64,000 bases of DNA from Meghimatium bilineatum. Taxonomy: Eukaryota > Mollusca > Gastropoda > Stylommatophora > Philomycidae. Both the position numbers and the translations under genes were made by a program. Within the stretch, counting starts at the first letter, position 1; each line of letters opens with the position of its first letter. The stretch spans positions 104,111,767 to 104,175,766 of the forward strand of contig CM067322.1 in the NCBI GenBank assembly GCA_034231615.1, written 5' to 3'. The notes under the pieces were generated by a model that did no database searches, was not told the origin of the DNA, and worked only from the letters and a program-made list of their open reading frames with translations. Shown here piece after piece: positions 11,150-21,699 of the stretch.

Positions 11150-11740
11150 TGAATGAAAAGAAACTGAAATAGCTGAAGGAACTCACTTATTTTGGAAACA
11201 TCCTATCATCGAATTGGAAAAACACCAAAGAAATCCAACATAGATGCAATATATCATACCAGATCTTGGGGCAGATGTCTCATATCTTTAGAAACAAACA
11301 TGTGAACATGAACACCAAAACTGCACCATATAAAACAATCATCATACCATCGATATGCTACCAATGTCAAACATGGACACTAACAAGCCACAAGAAAACT
11401 TACTTGTTTACGTAGAATTCTCTGAGTAACCATAAGAGACAGAATCACAAATGAAAACAGAAGATTAACAAACACAATGTCAATCCTGGATTACATCAGA
11501 AGACAACAGATTAAGTGGTTTTCACATGCTTCCAGATAGCGCCTCTACCATCAGATAGCGCCCCTCAAAAAGCATTACTATACAGCTATGATGGATACAC
11601 AGCCAAGGACAGATCATGCATACAATGGTTTACATAAATAAAAGAGTCCGCGAAAACAAACATATATGAGGTACACAAAAAGGCCGTCTCCAGAGAGTTC
11701 TTCTACCACTGACACCGCACGATATAAAGACAACGATAAA
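11150..11740 (+). mobile_element. LINE relic: ORF C-terminal segment
   Basis: Plus-strand frames give FGNILSSNWKNTKEIQHRCN, then PSICYQCQTWTLTSHKK, then LLRRILRVTIRDRITNENRR and YIRRQQIKWFSHASR. This order matches the C-terminal part of endonuclease/RT LINEs of the same kind as the 4927-5720 relic (YQCQTWTLT in both; QQIKWFGH is the usual form). Frameshifts separate the blocks. A GGAT-type microsatellite follows at about 11796-11825. Confidence 0.8.
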
Positions 11741-11934
11741 GAAAAAAGAAGAAAGAAAGATTGTTGTTTCTTTTGAATGCTCCGTAACGTAAATAGATGG
11801 ATGGATGGATGGATAAATGGATGATAAAGGTATGTCCCATAGCAGCAACCTGCCGTCGGGGATGAAGTTAACTCATGTACTAAGTCGCAGCAACTATTAC
11901 GTGGTGTGGTCAGTTCCACTCCTTGCTGCGTTTA

Positions 11935-12085
11935 TTTTCCCTAACTCATGCGTCAGGTGCTAATTTAGTCCTGGGTCGACTGGAGGAACAGTCGTGTCAG
12001 ACGATAAATCACAAGCTGATGTTGTTTGTTTGTCCGTACGTGGTTTCGAACCTGGGACCCGGTGTAACCCGGTGATAGCAAGCAA
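11935..12085 (-). mobile_element. Possible tRNA-like SINE relic
   Basis: The minus strand contains GGGTCCCAGGTTCGAAACCA, with a perfect B-box-like GGTTCGAAACC. A convincing A box is not visible, and I see no second copy in the window. The assignment rests on the B-box-like motif only. Confidence 0.35.
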
Positions 12086-12089
12086 GCTC

Positions 12090-12796
12090 GATAGATGATA
12101 AATAGAAATATAGACAGATATAGATACATAAATAGATCGATATACAGATATCGATAGTTAGATATAAATATAGGTTGGTAGGTGGATATGTGGATGGGTA
12201 GGTAGGTGGATGGATGGATGGATAGATAGATAGGTAATTAGGTGGACGGATGGGTGCTTGTATAGATAGGTAGGTAGGTGGACGTGTGGGTGCTTGGATA
12301 GATAGGTAGGTAGGTGGACGGGTGGATACTTGGATAGATAGGTAGGTGGACGGGTGGATGGATAGATAGGTAGGTGGACGGGTGGATGGATAGATGGATA
12401 GATAGATAGGTAGGTGGACTGGTGGGTGATTAGATAGATAGGTAGGTGGACGGGTGGATGGATAGATAGATAGATAGGTAGGTGGACGGGTGGATGGATA
12501 TATAGATAGATAGATAGGTAGGTGGACGGGTGGATAGATAGATAGATAGATAGATAGATATGTAGGTGGACGGGTGGGTAATTAGATAGATAATTAGGTA
12601 GGTGGACGGTGGGTGATTAGATAGATAATTAGGTAGGTGGACGGGTGGATGGATAGATAGATAGATAGATAGGTAGGTGGACGGGTGGATTGATAGATAG
12701 ATAGATAGATAGGTAGGTGGACGGGTGGATGGATAGATAGATAAATAGATAGGTAGGTGGACGGGTGGATGGATAGATAGATAGATAGATAGATAT

Positions 12797-12828
<32 letters not shown>

Positions 12829-12885
12829 GTGGACGGGTGGATAGATATATAGATAGATAGGTAGGTGGACGGGTGGGTGATTAGA
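12090..12885. repeat. GATA-rich complex minisatellite, left block
   Basis: Irregular units built from GATA tetramers plus GGTAGGTGGACGGGTGGATG, about 36-50 bp long because the GATA tract varies. It is continuous with the block at 13629-14960; the two were one array before the mariner insertion. Confidence 0.95.
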
Positions 12886-12887
12886 TA

Positions 12888-13628
12888 CGAGGCGTGTTCA
12901 AATGAAAACGGGACTTGTTACACCACGCGTGATAGAGCGCACTGATATTGATGACATTTTGCACTAGTAATGAGTATCCAATAATTTACATACGGTCACG
13001 TGTTCATCTTCCCAGCATGCATATGTGCTGCAGAAGACTGTTAACAATATGGCGGGTGTGATTCCGAACCCGTCCAAAGTGAATCAGCGTGCTGTGATCC
13101 AGTTTCTTTCATTTGAAGGATGTCAAGCAGTAGACATTCATCGGAGAATGAAGGCAGCATATGGTGACAAATGTTTGTCGAGGACCAGAGTGATGGAGTG
13201 GGTGCGTATGTTGCGGACAACGCTCGTCCGCACGTCGCAAAAATTGTGCAGGAAACATTGGCAAAGAAGAATTGGGAAGTTCTTCATCACCCAGCCTATA
13301 GTCCCGATTTATCCCCGTGTGATTTCCATTTGTTCGGACCGTTGAAGAAAGCACTAAAGGGACAGCGATTCAACAGCGACGCAGACGTGAAGACAGCGGT
13401 GACCACATGGTTCAGAGAACAGCCACGCAACTTTTTCTCGGACGGCATTCGACGTCTACCTAAACAGTGGGATGCTTGCCTAAATGCATACGGAGATTTT
13501 TTCTGATGAACCCAGGTGCATTCTTATTCACAAGTGGTTGCTTTGTTCAATTCCGTTGAAAATATTAAATTGCGTATGATACTTTTTAAATAAATCCACA
13601 AGTCCCGTTTTCATTTGAACACGCCTCG
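12888..13628 (+). mobile_element. Internally deleted mariner-type transposon
   Basis: A 741-bp element with perfect 31-bp terminal inverted repeats: 12888-12918 begins CGAGGCGTGTTCAAATGAAA, and 13598-13628 is its reverse complement. It is flanked on both sides by TA (12886-12887 and 13629-13630), the target duplication expected of Tc1/mariner transposition. Outside the TAs the GATA-rich array resumes in register. The interior keeps only the two ends of a mariner transposase, so the copy is non-autonomous. Intact TIRs mean that it could have been mobilised in trans. The perfect TIRs suggest a fairly recent insertion. Confidence 0.95.
13049..13506 (+). pseudogene. Mariner transposase, N- and C-terminal remnants joined by a deletion
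   Basis: From the ATG at 13049 the frame reads MAGVIPNPSKVNQRAVIQFL and a helix-turn-helix-like segment ending near LSRTRVMEWV (to about 13205). A different frame then gives VADNARPHVAKIVQETL (second catalytic Asp region, usually HDNARPH) and HPAYSPDLSPCDFHLF (third catalytic Asp region), ending DACLNAYGDFF with a stop at 13504. Full-length mariner transposases are about 345 residues with a DD34D triad. Here the middle, including the first Asp, is missing, and the join is out of frame. The product would be inactive. Confidence 0.93.
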
Positions 13629-14960
13629 TAGATAGATAATTAGGTAGGTGGACGGGTGGATGGATAGATAGATAGATAGATAGGTAGGTGGACGGGTGAT
13701 GGATAGATAGATAGATAGATAGGTAGGTGGACGGGTGGATGGATAGATAGATAGATAGATAGATAGATAGGTAGGTGGACGGGTGGGTGATTAGATAGAT
13801 AGATAGGTAGGTGGACGGGTGGATGGATAGATAGATAGATAGGTAGGTGTACGGGTGAGTGATTAGATAGATAATTAGGTAGGTGGACGGTGGGTGATTA
13901 GATAGATAATTAGGTAGGTGGACGGGTGGATGGATAGATAGATAGATAGATAGGTAGGTGGACGGGTGGATGGATAGATAGATAGGTAGGTGGACGGGTG
14001 AGTGATTAGATAGATAATTAGGTAGGTGGACGGTGGGTGATTAGATAGATATATAATTAGGTAGGTGGACGGGTGGATGGATAGATAGATAGGTAGGTGG
14101 ACGGGTGGATGGATAGATAGATAGATAGATAGGTAGGTGGACGGGTGGGTGGGTGATTAGATAGATAGATAGGTAGGTGGACGGGTGGATGGATAGATAG
14201 ATAAATAGGTAGGTGGACGGGTGAGTGATTAGATAGATAATTAGGTAGGTGGACGGTGGGTGATTAAATAAATAGATAGGTAGGTGGACGGTGGGTGATT
14301 AGATAGATAATTAGGTAGGTGGACGGGGTGTGATTAATTAGATAGGTAGGTAGGTGGACGGGTGGGTGATTAGATAGATAGGTAGGTAGGTGGGCGTGTG
14401 GGTGATTAGATAGATAGGTAGGTGGGCGTGTGGGTGATTAGATAGATAGGTAGGTGGGCGTGTGGGTGATTCGATAGATAGGTAGGTGGGCGTGTGGGTG
14501 ATTAGATAGATATATAGGTAGGTGGGCGTGTGGGTGATTAGATAGATAGGTAGGTATGTGGACGTGTGGGTGATTAGATAGATAGGTAGGTAGGTGGACG
14601 TGTGGGTGATTAGATGATAGGTAGGTGGACGGGTGGATGATTAGATAGATAGGTAGGTAGGTGGGCGTGTGGGTGATTAGATAGATAGGTAGTTGGGCGT
14701 GTGGGTGATTAGATAGATAGATAGGTAGGTGGGCGTGTGGGTGATTAGATAGATAGATAGGTAGGTGGGCGTGTGGGTGATTAGATAGATAGATAGGTGG
14801 ACGGGTGGATGATTAGATAGATAGGTAGGTAGGTGGACGTGTGGGTGATTAGATAGATAGGTAGGTAGGTGGACGGGTGGATGGATAGATAGATAGGTAG
14901 TTGGACGGGTGGATGGATAGATAGATAGATAGATAGGAAGGGGGACGGGTGGATGGACAG
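13629..14960. repeat. GATA-rich complex minisatellite, right block
   Basis: Continuation of the array at 12090. Units combine (GATA)2-6, GGTAGGTGGACGGGTGG and ATGGATAGATA or GTGATTAGATA. Sub-types cluster: the GGGCGTGTGGGTGATTAG form dominates 14390-14800. From 14961 to about 15254 the sequence is unassigned. Confidence 0.95.
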
Positions 14961-15254
14961 AGTGAAGAGATAGATATAACTGGCCGTGTGTACATGAAAT
15001 AGAAAAAGCAAATAATGAAGAAATGATTGACCTGTGACTCAAAGATTGCCATGAGATGATTGCACAGATTATAGTTGGTCGGTTAGTTATCGTGTTGAGC
15101 CTACCACAAGACGACACACGATTACATAGATTAGATAAGGAAACTGCCAGTAATCGATTATTTCATACCCGACGAGGAAGTGTTTCGATATTTCGTAAAT
15201 GTTGTTAAGCACGTGCAAGTGTATATGTTGATGGATATAATGTTATATGTTGGC

Positions 15255-16207
15255 TAATGTTATTAGGGAGATTGGATACAATGTTATTTAGTTATAACTG
15301 TTATTAGGGAGATTGGATAAAATGCTATTTAGATATAACTGTTATTAGGGAAATTGGATACAATGTTATTTATTTATAACTGTTATTAGGGAGATTGTGT
15401 ACAGTGTTATTTAGTGATAGTTGTTAAAAGGGAGATTAGATACAATGTTTTTTAGTTATAACTGTTATTAGGGAGATTGGATGCAATGCTATTTAGTTAT
15501 AATTGTTATTAGGGAGATTGGGTGCAATGTTATTTAGTTATAGCTGTTATAAGGGAGATTGGATACAATGTTATTTAGTGATAGTTGTTAAAAGGGAGAT
15601 TAGATACAATGTTTTTTAGTTATAACTGTTATTAGGGAGATTGGATGCAATGTTATTTATTTATAACTGTTATTAGGGAGATTGTGTAAGTGTTATTTAG
15701 TGATAGTTGTTAAAAGGGAGATTGGATACAATATTATTTAGTTATAACTGTCATTAGGGAGATTGGATACAATGTTATTTAGTGATAGTTGTTAAAAGGG
15801 AGATTGGATACAATTTTATTTAGTTATAACTGTTATTAGGGAGATTGGATACAATGTTATTTATTTATAACTGTTATTAGGAAGATTGTGTACAGTGTTA
15901 TTTAGTGATAGTTGTTAAAAGGAGATTAGATATAATGTATTTTAGTTGTAACTGTTATTAGGGAGATTGGATGCAATGCTATTTAGTTATAATTGATATT
16001 AGGGAGATTGGATACAATGTTATTTATTTATAACTGTTATTAGGGAGATTGTGTACAGTGTTATTTAGTGATAGTTGTTAAAAGGGAGATTGGATACAAT
16101 GTTTTTAGTTATGACTGTTATTAGGGAGATTGGATGCAATGCTATTTAGTTATAATTGTTATTAGGGAGATTAGGTACAATGTTATTTAGTTATAACTAT
16201 TAATAAT
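15255..16207. repeat. ~41-bp minisatellite, about 23 copies
   Basis: The unit contains ATTAGGGAGATTGGATACAA and TGTTATTTAGTTATAACTG. Two unit classes exist, TTATAACTGTTATTAGGG and GTGATAGTTGTTAAAAGGG, and they appear in a recurring order, suggesting multi-unit duplication. Confidence 0.94.
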
Positions 16208-16341
16208 GAGGTTAAGTGACTTAGTGATATTAAGAAATCCAACATCATCATGTTCTTTGTGATTAAAATGATCATTCTCTGACATTTAATCTGATTATTT
16301 GACTATTTTAAGATATATGAAAGTCAAGATACGATATATGT

Positions 16342-16418
16342 CCTCTCTATCTCTCTCTCTCTTTCTCTCACTAGCTATACACTACATCCTACACACACAC
16401 ACACACACACACACACAC
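16342..16418. repeat. (TC)n and (AC)n microsatellites
   Basis: A CTCTCT tract at about 16342-16370 and an (AC)n tract at about 16393-16418. Confidence 0.9.
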
Positions 16419-16423
16419 CTTGC

Positions 16424-16712
16424 TAATTGTGGAATTGTTCTCGAGTATGGTTAAGATCAATGCAGCACATAACCACAGCGCTACTAGCTGCGCCATCAAA
16501 GACATAGTCAACAGTTGCTGAAAACTAGAATCATGTTGTCGCGGAGACATATGGTAGTTACCTGAAATCATGTGTCCGTTGAGAAGAAAGGCACACATAT
16601 ATTGCATACATGATGTAGACAACGATATAACGCATTCTATTCTCCGGAATACATTCTGCAAACCGGCAGGAGTATGAGACTGTATGCAGATGAGGAAAAT
16701 AGTTTCAACTAG
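16424..16712 (+). mobile_element. Dispersed repeat family B, degraded copy, beside a tRNA-like stretch
   Basis: The segment at about 16560-16712 aligns by eye with family B: GTCCGTTGAGAAGAAAGGC, then ATTCTATTCTCCGGAATACA and a GGCAGGAGTATGAGA end. Adjacent to it, on the minus strand near 16440-16505, GATGGCGCAGCTAGTAGCGC looks A-box-like, but the B box is poor. The two may be separate insertions. Confidence 0.55.
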
Positions 16713-16754
16713 TGCATGTTTCAATTGTGGCATGATTTCATGGCAGACTCTCTT

Positions 16755-17402
16755 ATAATGTTTCTACCACAAACACCTTTTTAATAAATGTTACTACCAC
16801 GAACACCAATACATGTTTTACCAGGGACACCTTTACAGTAAATGTTTCTACCAGAAACAACTGTACAGTAAATGTTTCTACCAGGAACACCTTTACAGTA
16901 AATGTTTCTACCAGGAAAACCTTTACAGTAAATGTTTCTACCAGGAACACCTTTACAGTAAATGTTTCTACCAGGAACACCTTTACAGTAAATGTTTCTA
17001 CCAGGAACACCTTTACAGTAAATGTTTCTACCAGGAACACCTTTACAGTAAATGTTTCTACCAGGAACACCTTTACAGTAAATGTTTCTACCAGGAACAC
17101 CTTTACAGTAAATGTTTCTACCAGAAACAACTGTACAGTAAATGTTTCTACCAGGAACACCTTTACAGTAAATGTTTCTACCAGGAAAACCTTTACAGTA
17201 AATGTTTCTACCAGGAACACCTTTACAGTAAATGTTTCTACCAGGAACACCTTTACAGTAAATGTTTCTACCAGGAAAACCTTTACAGTAAATGTTTCTA
17301 CCAGGAACACCTTTACAGTAAATGTTTCTACCAGGAAAACCTGTACAGTAAATGTTTCTACCAGGAACAACTTTACAGTAAATGTTTCTACCAGGAACAC
17401 CC
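16755..17402. repeat. 30-bp minisatellite, about 21 copies
   Basis: Highly uniform 30-bp units with AACACCTTTACAGTAAATGT and TTCTACCAGG. Variants AAAACC and AACTGT recur. Open frames on both strands reflect the 10-codon period. Confidence 0.97.
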
Positions 17403-17544
17403 GTTGATTGATCAACTTGTCATGACTTTGTCCATGTAATGTTGAAGAATAGCAATGAACATGTATAATTGAACCAACAATTTGAGTGTACAATTATGTC
17501 AAGGATCGCATATGCGTCAGAAGACTCAGAGTATCTGAGAGCAA

Positions 17545-17778
17545 AGATTGGCAACACTGTGACCTGTCATGCCTGTCGACAGAGCGACTAAAGAAGTTTT
17601 GTGAGTGAGTAGGATGATCCATTCTATAGGTGGTCACATCGCATTTGAGCCGCGCTAAGAATGGATATGCTGAGTCGAAAGGCGCAGATATTGCTATAAT
17701 TATGTAAACCATAAAATAAATCACTCCGTTCTCCGGACTATATCCTGCTACTCTACCGGAGTTTGAGAACGAACGCCG
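17545..17778 (+). mobile_element. Dispersed repeat family B, copy
   Basis: Same family as 46925-47205 in opposite orientation. Aligned landmarks: GCAACACTGT, GACAGAGCGACT, GTCGAAAGGCGCAGATAT, CCGTTCTCCGGACTATATCC and a GGAGTTTGAGAACGAACGC end. No ORF. The shared fixed end and short length fit a SINE or a LINE 3' tail. Moderately diverged. Confidence 0.75.
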
Positions 17779-18107
17779 AGGAATAATCATGTGTTAAGAT
17801 GAAATCTGGACACATTTGATGATTACAATATTTCAAGTGCTTGATGCTTTGATTTCGAACGCTGATAAGTCAAGACTGTCTCTAAAACATTTCTCAGCTG
17901 GACACAAAAACAGCAACAAAAAAACTTGGCGAAATGGAAAATGTATGTTCATGGCTGGCAGTTGAGACTGATCAGATTGTGACAAATGATACTTGCCGCG
18001 AATCATCACGTCTGAGCTTCTCTGTATCGTTACGTTAGAGATGTATTCGATGATGTATCGGTAATTTCCTGTTATATATATGAATAGTATTGATCATTTC
18101 CTGTAAT
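17779..18107. other. Unassigned sequence
   Basis: No array or TE motif recognised between the family B copy and the LINE relic that follows. Confidence 0.4.
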
Positions 18108-18570
18108 ATGAAGACTTAGAGAAGAACAAGCCGGCTTTAGACCTAACCGTTCGTGTGTATACCACATACTCACTCTTAGAAATATTATAGAAAATCTGAG
18201 TTTCAAACGTCATTAGTAATTAACTTTATAGACTTCCACAAGGCATTCAACATTATACATCGACCTGCACTAATCGACCTGCACTATGGGAAATCCTTAA
18301 GAACTATCATTTCAAATAAAATATATAAACATCATAAAAGCTCTTTACCTGTTGTGTAAGAGCAGAAACAGACATTTCATAATGGTTCAATGTCAACACA
18401 GGAGCGAAACAGGGCTGTTATTATCACCAATGCTATTTGTAATAGTCATCGACTGGATGATACTTCAAACCATTCAAGATGAACAAGTGGGCATCTACAG
18501 GATCAAAAACAGCACTTTAACTGACCTTGTTTTTGCAGATGACATCGCAATCTTAAACTTCACTCATCGA

Positions 18571-18835
18571 CAAACACAAGATATAACCAACAAACACAAG
18601 ATATAACCAACAAACACAAGATATAACCAACAAACACAAGATATAACCAACAAACACAAGATATAACCAACAAACACAAGATATAACCAACAAACACAAG
18701 ATATAACCAACAAACACAAGATATAACCAACAAACACAAGATATAACCAACAAACACAAGATATAACCAACAAACACAAGATATAACCAACAAACACAAG
18801 ATATAACCAACAAACACAAGATATAACCAACAAAC
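18571..18835. repeat. Perfect 20-bp minisatellite, about 13 copies, inside the LINE RT
   Basis: Thirteen consecutive copies of CAAACACAAGATATAACCAA with no substitution that I can see. LINE coding sequence lies on both sides: FADDIAIL upstream and the INTSKKKIMELT block downstream. The first unit reads on from the LINE's own HRQTQDITN codons, so the array arose from the element. Zero divergence in a heavily decayed host element implies very recent expansion. Confidence 0.97.
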
Positions 18836-19366
18836 TATGCACACTCGCAGATCTAATTGTCCTCCAAATCAACACATCCAAAAAAAAAATCATGGAACTT
18901 ACCAGTTCAACAAATAACATCTCAGTCAACAACCAAATACTGGAAAAAGTCTCCAACTGTAATTACTTGAATGTTTGTTGACGGAGACTCAATGAAATAA
19001 ATAAATACTCATAACAGTGGCAGCTAGAACATTCACTAAACTAACTAATATCTGGAAATGAAAAGATCTAGGAAGAAATACCAAGCTAAAGCTATTCAAC
19101 TGCTGTATCGTCTCTGTATTCACGTATAGAAGTGAAAGCTGGAAATTAATTCAAGCAACATACCAAAAAGTAAACAGCTATTAAAACAAATGTCTCCGGA
19201 AACTGATAAACATAAAATGGAGCGATATCGACAAATAATGAATTAAGAAACAAAACACACCAAGAATATGTTTCAAACATCATAAGAAAACACAGATGGA
19301 AATACCTGGGTCACATTTTAAGACTAGATGAAAACAGAATAAAATAACATAATACAAATTGGAGAT

Positions 19367-19615
19367 ATCCCTATCGTAGAGGATAAGATGTGTCGCCTTG
19401 TGTTCAAGAGGTCATGAGTTCGAACCCGGCTCGCGTCGTATTATTTACAAGGTGGATTTTTTCGGAGATCCATGTGGATTATCACTTGAAGCTACGGAGT
19501 TACGTGCTATGAGTGGTACTCTCGGCAGGCAGCGTGCTGCTTCGTTGAGAGTGACGGAGTACATATGGGAAACCTAGTACAGTGAAGTCAATCCTCTACG
19601 TCCTTTCAACTCGTC
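19367..19615 (+). mobile_element. tRNA-derived SINE, family A, copy 2, nested in a LINE
   Basis: Begins GATATCCCTATCGTAGAGG, equivalent to the tRNA-like head of copy 1, with a B-box-like GAGTTCGAACCCGG. The body shares AAGGTGGATTTTTTCGGAG and GAAGCTACGGAGTTACGTGC. It splits the LINE ORF between RWKYLGHILRLDENR and GRPKTTLKNT, so the SINE landed after the LINE. The A box is damaged. Confidence 0.85.
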
Positions 19616-19742
19616 CTAGAATAAAGTAACAAGCCCTTATGTGGGCACATGAGAGTAAAAGAAAATGAGGAAGGCCTAAAACAACCCTAAAAAACACCAT
19701 ACTTGACGAAGGGGAGATAGTAGGCTTCAAGACCATACAAGA

Positions 19743-20050
19743 ACTAAGACTGCAGACAGCGGACCGCAACACATGGAGAATCAAAACCTCTGCCCTATGT
19801 GCTGTGCCGCCTGCAGGCAGCGGACCGCACCACATGGAGAATCAAAACCTCTGCCCTATGTGCTGCCTGCAGGCAGCAGACCGCAACACACGGAGAATCA
19901 AAATCTCTGCCCTATGTGCTGTGCCGCCTGCAGGCAGCGGACCGCACCACATGGAGAATCAAAACCTCTGCCCTATGTGCTGCTTGCAGGCAGCAGACCG
20001 CAACACACGGAGAATCAAAACCTCTGCCCTATGTGCTGTGCCGCCTGCGG
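19743..20050. repeat. ~61/54-bp tandem repeat made of LINE C-terminal codons, 5 units
   Basis: Units begin CTGCAGGCAGCGGACCGCAC and continue through GAGAATCAAAACCTCTGCC. Two length classes alternate, one with an extra TGTGCCGC. The unit is the LINE's own terminal codons (AADRNTWRIKTSALCA), reached without a break from the LINE relic upstream. Confidence 0.93.
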
Positions 20051-20199
20051 AACAAAACGAACAAACTAATATGAATAGTCTGCCTGATAGCTGTGTCTAT
20101 TGTGTATTATCTTTCCCTAAGTGAATGTCGTATCCGTACTTTCCGTTAAGCATAGGGAGAAAAGGGAGACTCAGTTGTCACTCCAATGCCAGATGTGTC

Positions 20200-20310
20200 G
20201 ACTCTGTTGTGTCCAGTACACGCGTGGTCAATGTTAGACTCTGTTGTGTCCAGTAAACGCGTGATCAATGTTAGACTCTGTTGTGTCCAGTAAACGCGTG
20301 GTCAATGTTA
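20200..20310. repeat. 37-bp minisatellite, 3 copies
   Basis: Three near-identical 37-bp units containing GACTCTGTTGTGTCCAGTAA and ACGCGT. Confidence 0.95.
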
Positions 20311-20319
20311 TCTTGATGT

Positions 20320-20590
20320 TTTAAATCCACACAGTTTTCGTTGTCTTTTGTGGCTCAATATTAGGATATTCGTTTGTGATATGCTCTTATTGGTATTTGG
20401 TTTGGCCTCATTCTCATAAGGTAACCGAACAATTCTCATAAGGTGACCGAACAATTCTCATAAGGTGACCGAACAATTCTCATAAGGTGACCGAACCTTT
20501 TTACTTGCTGTCTCTCAATATGTTCGATACATGATTGTATTCCTACTCTTGTCCTGATTTCTTAATATTTTCTCAGACACTCCATTTTAT
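20320..20590 (-). mobile_element. LINE relic: ORF C-terminal segment with an internal array
   Basis: The minus strand reads IRTRVGIQSCIEHIERQQVK, then RFGHLMR, an array, then RMRPNQIPIRAYHKRIS. This is the GHLMRM C-terminal motif region of an RTE-like LINE. It is the same element type as 9793-9976, which lacks the array. Confidence 0.8.
20415..20497. repeat. 22-bp minisatellite, 4 copies, inside the LINE GHLMRM motif
   Basis: Units contain AATTCTCATAAGGTGACCGA. On the minus strand each copy encodes the FGHLMR block, shifted in frame each time because 22 is not a multiple of 3. LINE sequence continues on both sides. Confidence 0.95.
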
Positions 20591-20627
20591 ATGTAACAGT
20601 TGTATTCTGCTGAGAGGCTGTCACGGA

Positions 20628-20693
20628 CCATGTTGTCACATACCATGTTGTCACAGACCATGTTGTCACAGACCATGTTGTCACAGACCATGT
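20628..20693. repeat. 15-bp tandem repeat, about 4.5 copies
   Basis: The unit is CCATGTTGTCACAGA with small variations (CATA for CAGA). Confidence 0.95.
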
Positions 20694-20934
20694 TTGACAT
20701 TAGCAGCAGATCACTATTATAACAATTGTTTTGTGATGTACTATAACTGTGCCACGAATAAACTACAGGTGGACTATTGTTTATGTTTGTATGAACATAA
20801 CTTTGATATTTCAGGGCCGTAGACATTAAATACGGAGGAAGGATTCTAATACTAAAGTAATAAAAGGTTTTCATGTTATTTTGGACCATATTATTTGATA
20901 GTATTCAATGTTTATAAAAAGATGAACCTTCAGA

Positions 20935-21123
20935 AATTATACCTGCAAGGAAGGTGGTCAACGACCATGAAAGGTATAACTGCAAGAAAGGTGGTCAACG
21001 ACCATAGAAGGTATAACTGAAAGGAATGTGGCCAACGACCATGGAAGGTATAACTGCAAGGAAGGTGGCCAACGACCATGGAAGGTATAACTGCAAGGAA
21101 GGTGGCCAACGGAACTGGAAGGT
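20935..21123. repeat. 37-bp minisatellite, 5 copies
   Basis: The unit contains AAGGTATAACTGCAAGGAAG and GTGGCCAACGACCATGG. Outer copies are more diverged than inner ones. Confidence 0.94.
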
Positions 21124-21309
21124 ATGCAGTGTGTATATAGTAATACATAACAATATAAACATATCCTGCAACGGACATTACTATACAACTATTGTTGAAT
21201 GTGGAGGTAGAACTAATACATCCTACTCCACAAAGTAAAGAGCTGCGAGATCACATAAACCTAATCCTCAATCAACGTGATGTGATTGCTTACGTATTAC
21301 AAGTTCTTT

Positions 21310-21419
21310 TGCTATTTCTCGTGTGAGCTATTACTTTACTAGTTCCTGTATGAGTGATTACTTTCTTATTCTAGTTCTTGTGTGAGCGATTCCTTTTTTT
21401 CTGATAGTTCTTGTGTGGA
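21310..21419. repeat. Degenerate ~35-bp repeat, left of a SINE
   Basis: About three units with TAGTTCTTGTGTGAGCGATT and ACTTTCTTATTC. One more unit occurs beyond the SINE at about 21640-21680, so this short array was split by the insertion. Confidence 0.75.
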
Positions 21420-21640
21420 ACTCATGGCCGTGTGGTTAGAACGCCGTTCTCAGACCCCTAAGTTCCCAGTTTCAATCCACAGTTGGGACAGGACTTTTTC
21501 TTTCGGAGGTACAATCAAAATCCTTCCTGTACATGTCGCGGCGTCTGCTATGGCAAAGCGGCCTTTATTTCCACAGCACATAGAAACTGCACACCTTCAC
21601 AGGAAAACATACAGCAATGAAAGTGGTTTTTGTAATGTCG
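21420..21640 (+). mobile_element. tRNA-derived SINE, family C
   Basis: The head has an A-box-like TGGCCGTGTGG (21425-21435) and a B-box-like AGTTTCAATCC (21469-21479), spaced as in a tRNA. The body contains TTTCGGAGGTACAATC and ACATGTCGCGGCGTCTG. The surrounding sequence is a tandem unit found on both sides. The body differs from families A and D. No other copy is in the window. Confidence 0.65.
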
Positions 21641-21699
21641 TATGTGAGTAATTACTTTCTTATTCTAGTTCTTGTATGGACACCACCAGATTAACCACC

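Larger units (their letters stand above)
18108..19742 (+). mobile_element. LINE relic with RT palm and C-terminus, interrupted by an array and a SINE
   Basis: The best-preserved LINE ORF in the window. In order: EEQAGFRPNRSCVYHILTLR (RT motif 2 region); INFIDFHKAFNIIHRPA (first catalytic-Asp region of the palm); LLSPMLFVIVIDWM; LVFADDIAILNFTHRQ (the FADD catalytic box). A 13-copy 20-bp array follows (18571-18835). The frame then resumes with ADLIVLQINTSKKKIMELTS, later HRWKYLGHILRLDENR, a SINE (19367-19615), then GRPKTTLKNTILDEGEIVGF and LRLQTADRNTWRIKTSALCA. The domain order is that of an RTE-like endonuclease/RT LINE. Stops and frameshifts make it inactive. The endonuclease domain is absent (5' truncated). 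Confidence 0.88.

Noticed and set aside
14677..15117. Serine/threonine/proline-rich-looking frames in the GATA array
   Set aside because: Translation of GATA-type repeats. No coding signal.
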